Source: DASXMR01 sp036495525
GTDB taxonomy: Bacteria > Actinomycetota > Actinomycetes > Streptosporangiales > Streptosporangiaceae
Direction: 5' to 3'
NCBI GenBank assembly: GCA_036495525.1
Contig: DASXMR010000056.1
Coordinates: forward strand, 1 to 64,000
DNA length: 64,000 nucleotides
The stretch's first letter is position 1, and each line of letters opens with the position of its first letter. Below are positions 52,672 to 60,984 of the stretch, in pieces. Position numbers and translations under genes: made by a program. The notes beneath the pieces are model-generated. The model ran no database searches. It saw only the letters and a list, made by a program, of their open reading frames with translations, and was not told the DNA's origin.

Positions 52672-53211
52672 ATGAGCGTGGCGTTCGTGGCGCATTGCCT
52701 GCTGAACCAGAACTCCAAGGTCGGGGACGGCGCGCACTGTGCTGGCGTCTACTCGCCGGTGGTCGACGTACTGCGGGCCAAGGGCTGGCGGATCGAGCAG
52801 ATGCCGTGCCCCGAGCTGGCGTTCACCGGGCTCAACCGGTTCTGGGCGGTGAAGGAGCAGCTCGACACCCCGGCTTACCGGCAGCACTGCCGGCGGCTGG
52901 CGGCCGGCGTCGCGGAGATGATCAGCGTGCGTGCTGGCCAGGGCGAGGAGGTTGCGCTGATCGGGGTCGAGGGCAGCCCGTCCATGGGCGTGCACATCAC
53001 CAGCTCGGATCCGGCCAGGGGCGGCCGGCCCGAGTGGCCAGAAGGGACAGCCGAGCACGTCAGCGGCGAGGGGATCTTCGTCGAGGAGCTGCGGCGGGAG
53101 CTGGACGAGCGCGGGCTGTCGGTCCGGCTCGGCGGCGAGACTCATGCCCTGGCCGACCACGACGAGGCAACTCAGTCCCAGCAGATCACCGCAGCGCTGG
53201 ACGACCGGTGA
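52672..53211 (+). CDS. TudS-related (CD3072-like) putative desulfidase, altered third Cys
   Basis: 179 residues. The family blocks are present: VAHCLLNQNSKVGDGAH near the start, IEQMPCPELAFTGLNRFW in the middle and IGVEGSPSMGVHITSSD. In the relatives I remember, the last block reads SPSCGV, and its Cys with the first two Cys residues holds an iron-sulfur cluster used for C-S bond cleavage. Here that Cys is Met, so either chemistry has changed or another residue substitutes. Cys23 (GAHCAG) is a candidate. It overlaps the next gene by 4 nt. Confidence 0.65.
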   Translation: MSVAFVAHCLLNQNSKVGDGAHCAGVYSPVVDVLRAKGWRIEQMPCPELAFTGLNRFWAVKEQLDTPAYRQHCRRLAAGVAEMISVRAGQGEEVALIGVEGSPSMGVHITSSDPARGGRPEWPEGTAEHVSGEGIFVEELRRELDERGLSVRLGGETHALADHDEATQSQQITAALDDR

Positions 53212-53591
53212 AGCCCGACGAGCGGTCGTTCCGCATCGCGCTGGTCGCCGACCGCTACGTTAACCCGGCCGACGGCGAGGTCGACGGGCTAGCCGTGGCC
53301 GCCAAGGCAGGGTGGGGCGTGATGCAGCTGCCAGCCGCCGACTACCCGGCCGCGGTCACCGCGCCGGTGCTCGCCACGATTGCCGAGGAGCTGCAGGAAT
53401 TCAGCCGGCACGGCTACGACATCGTGCAGGTCGGCGACTGCACCGGCCTCGCGACTGCGCTGGCTGCCGCTGGACTGAGCGCGCCTGACCGGATGACTCC
53501 CGGGACCGACGCCGAGCTGCTGGAGTACCTGCGCGCCCGGCCGGCGCCGCCGGTCAGCACGTGGTCCTGGCTAGCGAAGGACCAGGGCTAG
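53208..53591 (+). CDS. Unknown protein coupled to the TudS-like gene
   Basis: 127 residues. It starts at GTG within the GTGA overlap, so translation is coupled. It has a single alpha/beta fold by appearance (FRIALVADRYVNPADGEVDG; WGVMQLPAADYPAAVTAPVL; YDIVQVGDCTGLATALA) with one Cys at 78. No family is recognised. Coupling suggests that it works with or feeds the putative desulfidase. Confidence 0.6.
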   Translation: MKPDERSFRIALVADRYVNPADGEVDGLAVAAKAGWGVMQLPAADYPAAVTAPVLATIAEELQEFSRHGYDIVQVGDCTGLATALAAAGLSAPDRMTPGTDAELLEYLRARPAPPVSTWSWLAKDQG

Positions 53592-53610
53592 ACCAGCGGC
53601 GCCGCGACAA

Positions 53611-54174
53611 TCAGAGCGGGTTAGTGCACCTGCTGGTGCTGGCCGAGCTGGAAGCCACGTTGTTCTCAACGGGCTGGGTGCCAGCGCCGGTACCGCTGTT
53701 AAAGTCCAGCCCACCCAGGTTGTTGAAGCTGGTGCCTGGATTGATGCAGGTGTGCGGGTCTTCGTGGTTGGGGCCGAAATACAGCCGGACGTACTCGGAA
53801 GTGTTATTCGCTATCGACTCATCGACATTCCGGCAGCCAACGGTATTCCAGTTCGCGATATTCATGCCGCTTGCGTCGCTTTCGAAGCACCGGTTGTTCT
53901 GGCCGGTGGCGGCGAAGTCGCAGAAGAACGTGACGCCCAGATGAGAGGGACAGCCTGAGGCGCGAGCCGTCTTGACCTGGACCGATTTGAGCGATGCTAG
54001 CTGGGCTGATGCCGACACGAAGGCGGCTGGCGAGGCTATCACCTGATGCAGCCCGGGCGCAGTAGCTGAGGTGACCGATGCGCTCGCGAGCGGCGACACT
54101 GCTAAGAACGAGGCGACAGCCGTGAACGACGCGATTATCCCGATCATGGACCGCGTGAACTTGCTCATGGTCAT
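53611..54174 (-). CDS. Exported Cys-rich protein, peptidase-inhibitor I36-like
   Basis: About 187 residues. A signal peptide (MIGIIASFTAVASFLAVSPL then ASA-S) ends near residue 34. The mature C-terminal domain has six Cys residues (CPSHLGVTFFCDF; NNRCFES; GCRNVDES; CINPG; final RCTNPL). VRLYFGPNHEDPHTCINPG resembles the I36 family of streptomycete metalloprotease inhibitors. The role as inhibitor is inferred. Start codons GTG 54177, ATG 54174 and ATG 54168 are all possible. The leader carries a stable hairpin. Confidence 0.65.
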   Translation of the reverse strand: MTMSKFTRSMIGIIASFTAVASFLAVSPLASASVTSATAPGLHQVIASPAAFVSASAQLASLKSVQVKTARASGCPSHLGVTFFCDFAATGQNNRCFESDASGMNIANWNTVGCRNVDESIANNTSEYVRLYFGPNHEDPHTCINPGTSFNNLGGLDFNSGTGAGTQPVENNVASSSASTSRCTNPL

Positions 54175-54185
54175 CACGTCCTGTC

Positions 54186-54227
54186 AGGGACTTGGCGGTG
54201 GTGGACCACCATAACGGGCAAGTCCCT
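54186..54227 (-). promoter_or_regulatory. Nested hairpin in the leader of the exported protein
   Basis: On the minus strand AGGGACTTG and CAAGTCCCT form a perfect 9-bp outer stem (54186-54194 with 54219-54227). Inside is TGGTGG-N-CCACCA (54199-54211), a perfect 6-bp stem with a 1-nt centre. The structure ends 3 nt before the AGGA ribosome site and starts close to the predicted transcript start. It may stabilise the mRNA or act as an RNA switch. Confidence 0.55.
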
Positions 54228-54237
54228 CGTATGGCTC

Positions 54238-54265
54238 ACCGTAAGTTATTTTGTGGCATAGTCAA
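54238..54265 (-). promoter_or_regulatory. Promoter of the exported Cys-rich protein
   Basis: On the minus strand TTGACT (54265-54260) and TACGGT (54243-54238) are separated by 16 nt. TTGACT has 5 of 6 matches to a -35 box, and TACGGT fits the actinobacterial TANNNT. The start point would be near 54231, immediately before the hairpin. Confidence 0.45.
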
Positions 54266-54312
54266 TAGGCCATTTCCAGAATGGCTGTGCCGGTCCCTGA
54301 CGGCGGGCGAGG

Positions 54313-55182
54313 CTACAGGTGGCCGGGGATGAGGTCCAGGCCGCCAGCTGCGTCCGTGTCGACCCGCCAGAACGTGCCGGTGCGCTGGGACGCCTCGATG
54401 TCGGCCTCGCGGGTGGCTGTCACGTACAGGGCCGGGCCGTCGAAGATGCAGTTGGTCGCGTGCTCGCCAAGGCGGATCTCCTCCAGCACTTCGCCGTCGG
54501 GCGAGACGACGGTGACTCCCTCGGAGATGGTGGTGCACACGAAGAACCTGCCGTCGGCGGCGATGGCCATGCCGTCCGGCACGTGGTTGTCGGACAGCTG
54601 GCAGAACGTCACCGCCTGGCCGTCATCCAGGCGGCATATCCGGTGCGCCGCCGACTCGGTCCAGTACAGCCGCTGCTGCGCGTCGAACGCGATCCCGTTC
54701 GGGTAGACGTCAGGGCGCTCCAGCAGCATCTCGCCCTGGCCGGAGGCATCCATGGCGTAGAGACGGCCGGGCGAGCGCACGTCGAAGCGGAAATCCTGCT
54801 CGCTGCCCGACTCGGTGAAGTACAGCCGGCCGTCAGGCCCGAAGGCCAGGTCGTTGGGGCCGTACAAGGTGTACCCGGCTACCTGGGAGAACAGCAGCTC
54901 GACCGTGCCGTCCTGGCTGACCCGCTGGATACCGGACACGGCGCTGGTGTCGCCGCTGCCCGGCACGTTGCCGCCCTGGGTGACGTAGATGGAACCGTCG
55001 CTGCCTAGCACCGTGCCCCAAGGGGACCCGCCAGTACTCGCATACGCAGACATGCTGCCGTCCCGGTAGGCGAGCAGCTCACCGGTGTTGCCGTCGCAAA
55101 TGACGATGCTGCCGTCGCCCATCACGGCTGGTCCCTCGGGAAAGCCCAGACCGGAAGCGAGCAGGGTGGAATCCATGGTCAT
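54313..55182 (-). CDS. SMP-30/gluconolactonase family protein
   Basis: 289 residues. The six-bladed propeller blocks are GLGFPEGPAVMGDGSIVICD (metal-ligand Glu), YGPNDLAFGPDGRLYFTESG, YPNGIAFDAQQRLYWTESAA and HVPDGMAIAADGRFFVCTTI. This is the metal-dependent lactonase/SMP-30 family. It hydrolyses sugar- or other lactones in catabolic pathways. It lies 24 nt downstream of the first family-5 binding protein on the same strand, so it is probably the last gene of that transcript. Confidence 0.88.
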   Translation of the reverse strand: MTMDSTLLASGLGFPEGPAVMGDGSIVICDGNTGELLAYRDGSMSAYASTGGSPWGTVLGSDGSIYVTQGGNVPGSGDTSAVSGIQRVSQDGTVELLFSQVAGYTLYGPNDLAFGPDGRLYFTESGSEQDFRFDVRSPGRLYAMDASGQGEMLLERPDVYPNGIAFDAQQRLYWTESAAHRICRLDDGQAVTFCQLSDNHVPDGMAIAADGRFFVCTTISEGVTVVSPDGEVLEEIRLGEHATNCIFDGPALYVTATREADIEASQRTGTFWRVDTDAAGGLDLIPGHL

Positions 55183-55206
55183 AGTCTCTGCAGTCCCCGT
55201 CCTGGC

Positions 55207-56829
55207 TCAGACGAACCAGAAGTGCTCTAGGTCAAAGTCGGACATTGGCTGGCCAACCTTCGCGCGTTTCCACCCGGTGATCCTCGTGCTGTACGCGTCG
55301 AGAGAGTCGATGTACGCGGGGATGATGTAGCCACCCTCGTTGTAGTCGAACTCCTGCATCTGAGTCACGATCTCCTTGCGCGTGTTCTTGTTCAGCGTGC
55401 TGTTCGCCTGGTGGTACAGGTTGTTGTAGCGCGGACTGTCGGTGTGAGTCTCGTTGAACGGGGAGTTCTTCACCATCGACTGCGCTACCTGCGCCAGGTA
55501 AGGCGAGTAATTGTAGAAATCCTGCGAGAACGGCCACTGTAGGTAGTTGGTCTGGCTGAAGAACGTGTTGGGCTGGACATTGTTGACCTTGATGGTGACG
55601 CCCGCTGCTTTGGCCTGCTGCGCAAGCACCTGTGCCATCGCGACTGTGCCGGTGGCGACCGGGGAGGTAGTGAGCGTGATGGTGAGGTCCTGCCGGCCTG
55701 CCTTCTTCAGCAAGTGCTTGGCTTGGGGAATGTCGGCTTGCCGCCGGAGAGCGTGGTCGAAGTCCGCGTCGAACGGGGAGAAGACGTCGCTGGCGACCGT
55801 GGCGTATCCGTCCAGCGCGGAGTCGATGAGCTGCTGCCGGTCCACGATCAGGCGCAGAGCCTGCCGCACGTTGACGTCATGGAACGGCTCCTTGTCCACC
55901 CGCATTGTGAAGGGCGTGATCGCGCCCGTCTGCGACGCGACCGCCTTGACACCCGGAGTGTTCGCCAGTGAGGCGAGCTGCGGGCCTTCCAGCGCCCCGG
56001 CCGCATCGACCTGGCGGGTGATGAGCGCGTCTTGCAGCGAGATGTTGTCCGGAAACTCGATGATCGTCAGGCTGTCCGCGTATGGCAGGTTTGGCTTCCA
56101 GTAGTGCGGGTTCTTGGTGAACACGCTCTGCTTGCCAGGGGTGAAGCTCTGGTACACGAACGGCCCGGTGCCGTTGGGCTTCTGCTTCGCCGGGTCGAAG
56201 CCTTCCGGCACGATGTACAGGAAATACCAGTACGAGAGCTGGTCCTCGAAGCTGGCGTAATCACTCGTCATCGGCACCATGACGGTGTGACTGTCCAGCG
56301 CCTTCAGCCCGTTCGTGTCCATGGGCCCGAGCGAGTTGGCGCCAGAGAATCCTGTGCCCTTGTTGCCGGTCTTGATCCGCCTGAAGCTGTAGATGACGTC
56401 GTCCGCGGTGAACGACTTGCCGTTGTGGAACGTGATGTTCGACTTCAGCTTGATGATGAACTTGGTCGGCGAGACCGCGTCGATCGATTCAGCGAGGACG
56501 AACTCGTTCCTGCCTTCCGCGTTCAGCTGCAGCAGTGGCTGGTAGAGCGCCTGAAGCCGGCACGTGTCGGTATAGGTCACGCCGCCGACGTGCGGGTCCA
56601 GCGTGGTGTTGCCCGAGCCGCCGGCCAGGCCGACCCGCAGGTTGCCGCCAGGCTTGGGCGGGCCGGTGCGGGCGGCGAGCGTCGACTTGCTGGTGCCGCC
56701 CGAGCCGCAGGCGGCGAGCAGCCCGCCCGCGCCAACGAGCGCACCGGCCCCGGCGACGCCGCGCAGAAACTGGCGCCGGCCGACGGCCTCGCCCGACAGC
56801 AGCGGGACCTGCTGACCCTGTGGGTCCAC
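55207..56829 (-). CDS. ABC family-5 substrate-binding lipoprotein (copy A)
   Basis: 540 residues. A Tat-type signal with RRQFLRG is followed by a lipobox (LLAAC), so export folded and lipid anchoring are expected. The mature protein follows the SBP_bac_5 pattern (NITFHNGKSFTADDVIYSFR; KNPHYWKPNLPYADSLTIIE; IVDRQQLIDSALDGYATVAS). GGAGG 8 nt before the GTG at 56829 sets the start. It is paralogous to the next gene upstream. No permease or ATPase lies in the window. Confidence 0.92.
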   Translation of the reverse strand: MDPQGQQVPLLSGEAVGRRQFLRGVAGAGALVGAGGLLAACGSGGTSKSTLAARTGPPKPGGNLRVGLAGGSGNTTLDPHVGGVTYTDTCRLQALYQPLLQLNAEGRNEFVLAESIDAVSPTKFIIKLKSNITFHNGKSFTADDVIYSFRRIKTGNKGTGFSGANSLGPMDTNGLKALDSHTVMVPMTSDYASFEDQLSYWYFLYIVPEGFDPAKQKPNGTGPFVYQSFTPGKQSVFTKNPHYWKPNLPYADSLTIIEFPDNISLQDALITRQVDAAGALEGPQLASLANTPGVKAVASQTGAITPFTMRVDKEPFHDVNVRQALRLIVDRQQLIDSALDGYATVASDVFSPFDADFDHALRRQADIPQAKHLLKKAGRQDLTITLTTSPVATGTVAMAQVLAQQAKAAGVTIKVNNVQPNTFFSQTNYLQWPFSQDFYNYSPYLAQVAQSMVKNSPFNETHTDSPRYNNLYHQANSTLNKNTRKEIVTQMQEFDYNEGGYIIPAYIDSLDAYSTRITGWKRAKVGQPMSDFDLEHFWFV

Positions 56830-56882
56830 CGGTCAACCTCCTGGCTTCGCGCGCGTTCTGACCTGGAACGCAGCATTCACGG

Positions 56883-56908
56883 GAACGGGGCTCATAATCT
56901 CACAAGGC
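56883..56908 (-). promoter_or_regulatory. Conserved 26-bp element upstream of binding protein A
   Basis: This stretch matches 58814-58839 at 23 of 26 positions. On the plus strand it begins GAACGGGG and ends TCTCACAAG. It lies 54 nt before the GTG at 56829. Conservation in otherwise different intergenic DNA suggests a shared operator or promoter element. Confidence 0.65.
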
Positions 56909-57028
56909 ACGCGGACGCGTCAGTCGAACCCAAAGCATCCGCAAGGTGCCATAGCGTGCGCGGCCGTCATGACCGCGCCCGGGCAGCTTGCTGGCTGCCC
57001 GGGCGCTTGATCAGGTAGTACTGACCGA

Positions 57029-58660
57029 TCAGGCGAACGAGAAGTTCTCGAAGTTGAAGTCGGACAGCGGCTGGCCGACCTTCGCCGGCGAGAACCCGGT
57101 GATCTTGGTGCTGTAGGCGTCGAGTGCGTCGATGAACGCGGGAATGATGTAGCCGCCCTCGTTGAAGTCGAACTGCTGCATCTCGAACTCGATTTGCTTG
57201 CGCGTCGACGCGCTCAGCGTCTTGTTGGCCTGCGCGTACAGCTTGTTCAGGGTGGAGTTATCGGTGTGCGTCTCGTTGAACGGCGAGGCCTTCAGCATCG
57301 ACTGCGCGGTCTGCGCCAGGTACGGCGAGTAGTTGTAGAAGTCCTGCGAGAACGTCCACTGCAGGTACTTCGTCTGGCTGAAGAAGGTCGTCGGATCGAC
57401 GTTCTGCACCTTGATCGTGATGCCTGCCGCCTTAGCTTGCTGCGCCAGCACCTGGGCCATCTGCACCGTGCCGGTGGCTACCGGCGAGGTGGTCAGCGTC
57501 ACGGTCAGGTTGTCGTGGCCGGCCTGCTTGAGCAGCGCCTTCGCCTGAGCCACGTCGGTGTGCCTGACCAGCGAGTGGTCGAAGTTCGGGTCAAACGGGG
57601 AGAAGACGTCGTTCGCGACCACGGCGTCGCCGTCCAGCGCCGAGTTGATCAGCTGCTGCCGGTCCACCAGCAGCCGCATCGCCTGCCGCACCTTGACGTC
57701 GTTGAACGGCGCCTGGTCGACCCGCATGGTGAACGGCGTGATCGCGCCGGTGTGCGACTTGACCGTGGTGATCCCCGGAGCGCTGGCCATCGCGGCGAGC
57801 TGCGACCCCTCCAGCGCGCCGGCCCCGTGGATGACGCCTGTCGTGAGCGCGTTCTGCAGCGCCGTGTTGTCGCTGAAGTCGATGATCGTCAGCGTGTCCA
57901 CGTGCGGCAGGCCCTGGTTCGCCTTCCAGTAATTCGGGTTCTTGGTAAACACACTGCGCTGACCCGGCGTGAAGCTCTGGAACTTGAACGCCCCGGTGCC
58001 ATTCGGCTTCGACGGGTCGAATCCCACGGGCACGATATACAGGTAGTACCAGTAAGCGAGCTGGTCGACGAAACTGCCGTAGGGGCTCGTCATCGGCACC
58101 TTGACGGTGAGCTTGTCGAGCGCCTTCAGCCCGTTCAGGTCGATCGGGCCGAGCGAGCTAGCGCCGGAAAAGCCGTTGCCCTTGTTGCCGGTCTTGATCC
58201 GCCGGAAGGTGAAGATGACATCGTCGGCGGTCAGCGGCTTGCCGTCGTGGAAGGTGACGCCTGGTTGCAGCTTGATAATCCACTCGGAGGTGGACTTATT
58301 CGGCTCGATGGACTCAGCCAGCACCATCTTGCTCTGCGCGTTGGTATCCAGCTGCAGCAGCGGCTGGTAAAGCGACTGCGCCCTGGCGGTGTCGAGGTAG
58401 GTCAGGCCGTTGTGCGGGTCAAGGGTGTCCGAGCCCGACCCGCCGGAAAGGCCGACCATCAGGTTGCCGCCGCTCTTGGGCGCGCCGCCGCTGGCGCTGG
58501 TCCCTGCCTTCGGCGTCGTGCTGCCAGACGAGCCGGAGCTGCACGCCGCCAGCAAGCCGCCGGCGCCGGCTGCCACGCCGGTGAACGCTATTCCGCGAAG
58601 AAACTGGCGCCTGCCGAGCGACTCGGCCGACAGGATCTGGCTCTCATCCGATCGGTCCAC
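57029..58660 (-). CDS. ABC family-5 substrate-binding lipoprotein (copy B)
   Basis: 543 residues, same architecture as copy A: RRQFLRG Tat motif, LLAAC lipobox, VTFHDGKPLTADDVIFTFRR, and KNPNYWKANQGLPHVDTLTI. Long blocks are identical or nearly so with copy A across the whole length, so this is a tandem duplication with divergence, probably in ligand range. GGAGG 8 nt before the GTG at 58660 sets the start. A peptide-, opine- or glycoside-like ligand is possible. The family name alone does not fix it. Confidence 0.93.
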   Translation of the reverse strand: MDRSDESQILSAESLGRRQFLRGIAFTGVAAGAGGLLAACSSGSSGSTTPKAGTSASGGAPKSGGNLMVGLSGGSGSDTLDPHNGLTYLDTARAQSLYQPLLQLDTNAQSKMVLAESIEPNKSTSEWIIKLQPGVTFHDGKPLTADDVIFTFRRIKTGNKGNGFSGASSLGPIDLNGLKALDKLTVKVPMTSPYGSFVDQLAYWYYLYIVPVGFDPSKPNGTGAFKFQSFTPGQRSVFTKNPNYWKANQGLPHVDTLTIIDFSDNTALQNALTTGVIHGAGALEGSQLAAMASAPGITTVKSHTGAITPFTMRVDQAPFNDVKVRQAMRLLVDRQQLINSALDGDAVVANDVFSPFDPNFDHSLVRHTDVAQAKALLKQAGHDNLTVTLTTSPVATGTVQMAQVLAQQAKAAGITIKVQNVDPTTFFSQTKYLQWTFSQDFYNYSPYLAQTAQSMLKASPFNETHTDNSTLNKLYAQANKTLSASTRKQIEFEMQQFDFNEGGYIIPAFIDALDAYSTKITGFSPAKVGQPLSDFNFENFSFA

Positions 58661-59023
58661 GGACCGTACCTCCAGCTCAATTCACGCGTACCGGGCCGAC
58701 CGCTCGCCGGCCCGGCTTGCCTACAGTGTTGCCTGCTCAAGGCGCGGAAGGTAATCCCCTTGCAGCTTGCAACTGAGGCGTTACCAGCTGAGTCAGGCTT
58801 TCGGCATTTCGGAGAACGGGGGTCATACTCTCACAAGCCGTACCCCGCCGCTACCCTGACGCCCTATTCGTGTGCAAAGCGTGGTGAGCACATTGTTCTC
58901 CCAGCTAGCAGGCGGTTTATTAGGTCCACGACGGCCGGCCAGGCGCGGTTCAGCACTCCGGGCACCGCCAGGCCCGCGGCGGCCGTCTTCCCGCGTTCGT
59001 CCGCGTCGTGCTTCCCTGGCCCC
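58661..59023. other. Divergent intergenic region, binding protein B and racemase
   Basis: 363 bases with no convincing gene. They contain the second copy of the 26-bp element (58814-58839) and the likely promoters of both the binding-protein gene and the racemase gene. Confidence 0.5.
58814..58839 (-). promoter_or_regulatory. Conserved 26-bp element upstream of binding protein B
   Basis: It differs from the copy at 56883-56908 at only three positions. It lies 154 nt before the GTG at 58660, a longer leader than for copy A. Shared regulation of both binding-protein genes is the simplest reading. Confidence 0.65.
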
Positions 59024-59770
59024 ATGAGCTTCCGGCTAGCGGTGATCAACCCCAACTCCGACCAGGCCGTCACTGACTACCTGCGTGCCGCCGCGGTGAC
59101 GGCGCTGCCGCCCGACGCGGTCGTGCAGGCTGCGGGCTGTGCTGGCGGCCCGCCGGTGCTCGAGACCGACCTCGACAGCGTGCTCGCCGCCCCGGCCATC
59201 GTGACCGCCGCGCTGGGGGCTGGCGAGCCGGACGCTTTCGTCATCGGCTGCTTCGGCAACCCCGCGGTCGCCGCCGTGCGCGAGGTGACCGCGGCTCCGG
59301 TCGTCGGCATCGGCGAGGCGGCCCTGTTCCAGGCGTCGCTGGTGGCCGGCCGGTTCGGCGTCATCACCACGCTGGAGCGCGGCATCGCCGGCATCTGGAG
59401 TCAGCTGTCGGCGGCCGGGCGGGCAGGCGCGTGCACTGGGGTGCTGTCCGTCGAGTCAGCTGACGCGGCCGGCGGGGTGCTGCTCACCCGGCTGAGCCAG
59501 CAGGGCAGCAGGCTGCTGGCCGCCGGAGCCGACGGGCTGGTGCTCGCCTGCGCGGGCTTCGGCAGCTGCACCAGCGCGCTGAGCGCGGAGCTTGGCGTGC
59601 CGGTCTGCGACGGGATCGGCGCTGCGGCGAGCCTTGCCTACGGGCTGGCCGCGTCCGGGGTCCAGACCAGCAAGCGCGGACGGTACGGCTGGCCTGACCC
59701 AGCCGCGCTGGCCGCGGCCGGCCGGGCCAGTGGCCTCGACCCGCTGAGCGCCGCCGAGGCTGACCGGTAA
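59024..59770 (+). CDS. Asp/Glu/hydantoin racemase family protein
   Basis: 248 residues. The two catalytic Cys residues of the family are at 76 (IGCFGNP) and 176 (VLACAGFGSC). FGVITTLERGIAGI is the family's mid-protein block. The group includes hydantoin and allantoin racemases as well as aspartate/glutamate racemases and maleate isomerases. The block GRYGWPDPAALAAAG near the C-terminus is typical of the hydantoin branch. No clear ribosome site precedes the ATG, and the transcript may be leaderless. Confidence 0.87.
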   Translation: MSFRLAVINPNSDQAVTDYLRAAAVTALPPDAVVQAAGCAGGPPVLETDLDSVLAAPAIVTAALGAGEPDAFVIGCFGNPAVAAVREVTAAPVVGIGEAALFQASLVAGRFGVITTLERGIAGIWSQLSAAGRAGACTGVLSVESADAAGGVLLTRLSQQGSRLLAAGADGLVLACAGFGSCTSALSAELGVPVCDGIGAAASLAYGLAASGVQTSKRGRYGWPDPAALAAAGRASGLDPLSAAEADR

Positions 59771-59870
59771 CACCGCCACCGGCAGGGCGCCAGCTGCCGC
59801 CGGCCAGACCGGCCACGGCCGACCTCGTTCTCCCGTCTTCCTGGCCTGCCTGCGCGCAGGACGTGGCCGG

Positions 59871-60881
59871 TCAGACTGCCGGTACCTGGACCGTCCGCCC
59901 GGTGGCCAGGGCCTCCTCCGCCGCTGCCGCCACGGCGAGGGTGCGGATCGCGTCGGCCGGGGTGCAGCAGACCGCGGCCGGGTCACCTGCCCTGGCTGCC
60001 GCCAGGAAGGTGGCGATCGAGCGCTCGAACGGCGCGGTCTCCGAGCTGGCGCTGACTTGCTCGCCATCGCTGACCCCTGACACCCTGAAGTCCGGGTCGA
60101 GATCCAGCCGGATCCTGGCGTCCCGCGCCGTCACCTCGACCCAGTAAGAACCGGGCAGGCTGTCGATGGTCCAGGCGACCACGATGGTGGCGGTGCCGCC
60201 AGCGGCGAAATGCAGTAGCAGCGTCACGGCGTCGTCGATGTCACCCTCGCCGGCCTGGCGCGGCGCCAGCGGCACGGACGATCCCGCGGCCTGCACGGCG
60301 ACGACTTCGCCGCCCAGCGCCCTGGCCAGGTCGATGTGATGACTGCCGCGTTCCAGCAGGTTGCCCCCGCCGGCCGCCTTGCTGAGGAACCAGTCGCGTG
60401 ACTGGGTGCCGCCGACGCTCTGGCCGACCAGGCAGCCGACCGGCCGGCCAGCGAGCGCCCGCTGGGCATCGCCGAGCACCTCGGCGGCGTGCCACTGGTA
60501 GCCGATCGCGCAGACCGTCCCGCTCGCAGCCGCGGCAGCCACGATCACCTTCGCGTCGTCGAGCGTGCGGGCGACAGGCTTCTCCAGATAGAGCGGCAGC
60601 CCGCGCTGCAGCGCCGCGATGGCCGGCTCGAGGTGCAGCGCGGGTGGCGTGCACACCCAGAGCGCATCGAGTTCAGCCGAGCCGAGCATCTGCCGCCAGT
60701 CGGCGAAAACCTCAGCGCCGCTGGCCGCCGCCGCTTCGCCGGCCCGCTCGGGGTCCAGGTCGCAGACGGCGGTGAGGGTCACATCCGGGCGGGCGCTGAT
60801 CGTCTCCGCGTGGAACTGGCCGATCCAGCCGGCCCCGATCAAGCCAGCACGCAGTGGGTGGCTTGCTTCACCAGTGGTCAT
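59871..60881 (-). CDS. Gfo/Idh/MocA family oxidoreductase
   Basis: 336 residues. The Rossmann motif LIGAGWIGQFHAE is near the start, and LYLEKPVARTLDDAK supplies the conserved EKP. The C-terminal substrate domain has GGGNLLERGSHHIDLARALG with the His pair near the active site. Such enzymes oxidise or reduce sugars, inositols and amino-sugars with NAD(P). The ATG at 60881 is the first plausible start; upstream codons overlap another gene. It is 103 nt downstream of the deacetylase gene. Confidence 0.9.
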   Translation of the reverse strand: MTTGEASHPLRAGLIGAGWIGQFHAETISARPDVTLTAVCDLDPERAGEAAAASGAEVFADWRQMLGSAELDALWVCTPPALHLEPAIAALQRGLPLYLEKPVARTLDDAKVIVAAAAASGTVCAIGYQWHAAEVLGDAQRALAGRPVGCLVGQSVGGTQSRDWFLSKAAGGGNLLERGSHHIDLARALGGEVVAVQAAGSSVPLAPRQAGEGDIDDAVTLLLHFAAGGTATIVVAWTIDSLPGSYWVEVTARDARIRLDLDPDFRVSGVSDGEQVSASSETAPFERSIATFLAAARAGDPAAVCCTPADAIRTLAVAAAAEEALATGRTVQVPAV

Positions 60882-60984
60882 GAGATCGCGGCACACCTTT
60901 CGGCTCTCGACTCGGTTGTCTGCAAGGTTGCGCGGCCAGGTACCGAAGGCCGGGGACGTCAGGCCCATGGTGGCGGCGTCACCG

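Noticed and set aside
57194..59023. Long plus-strand extension of the racemase frame across binding protein B
   Set aside because: It is antisense to a well-supported gene and lacks coding features. The racemase begins with MSFRLAVIN at 59024.
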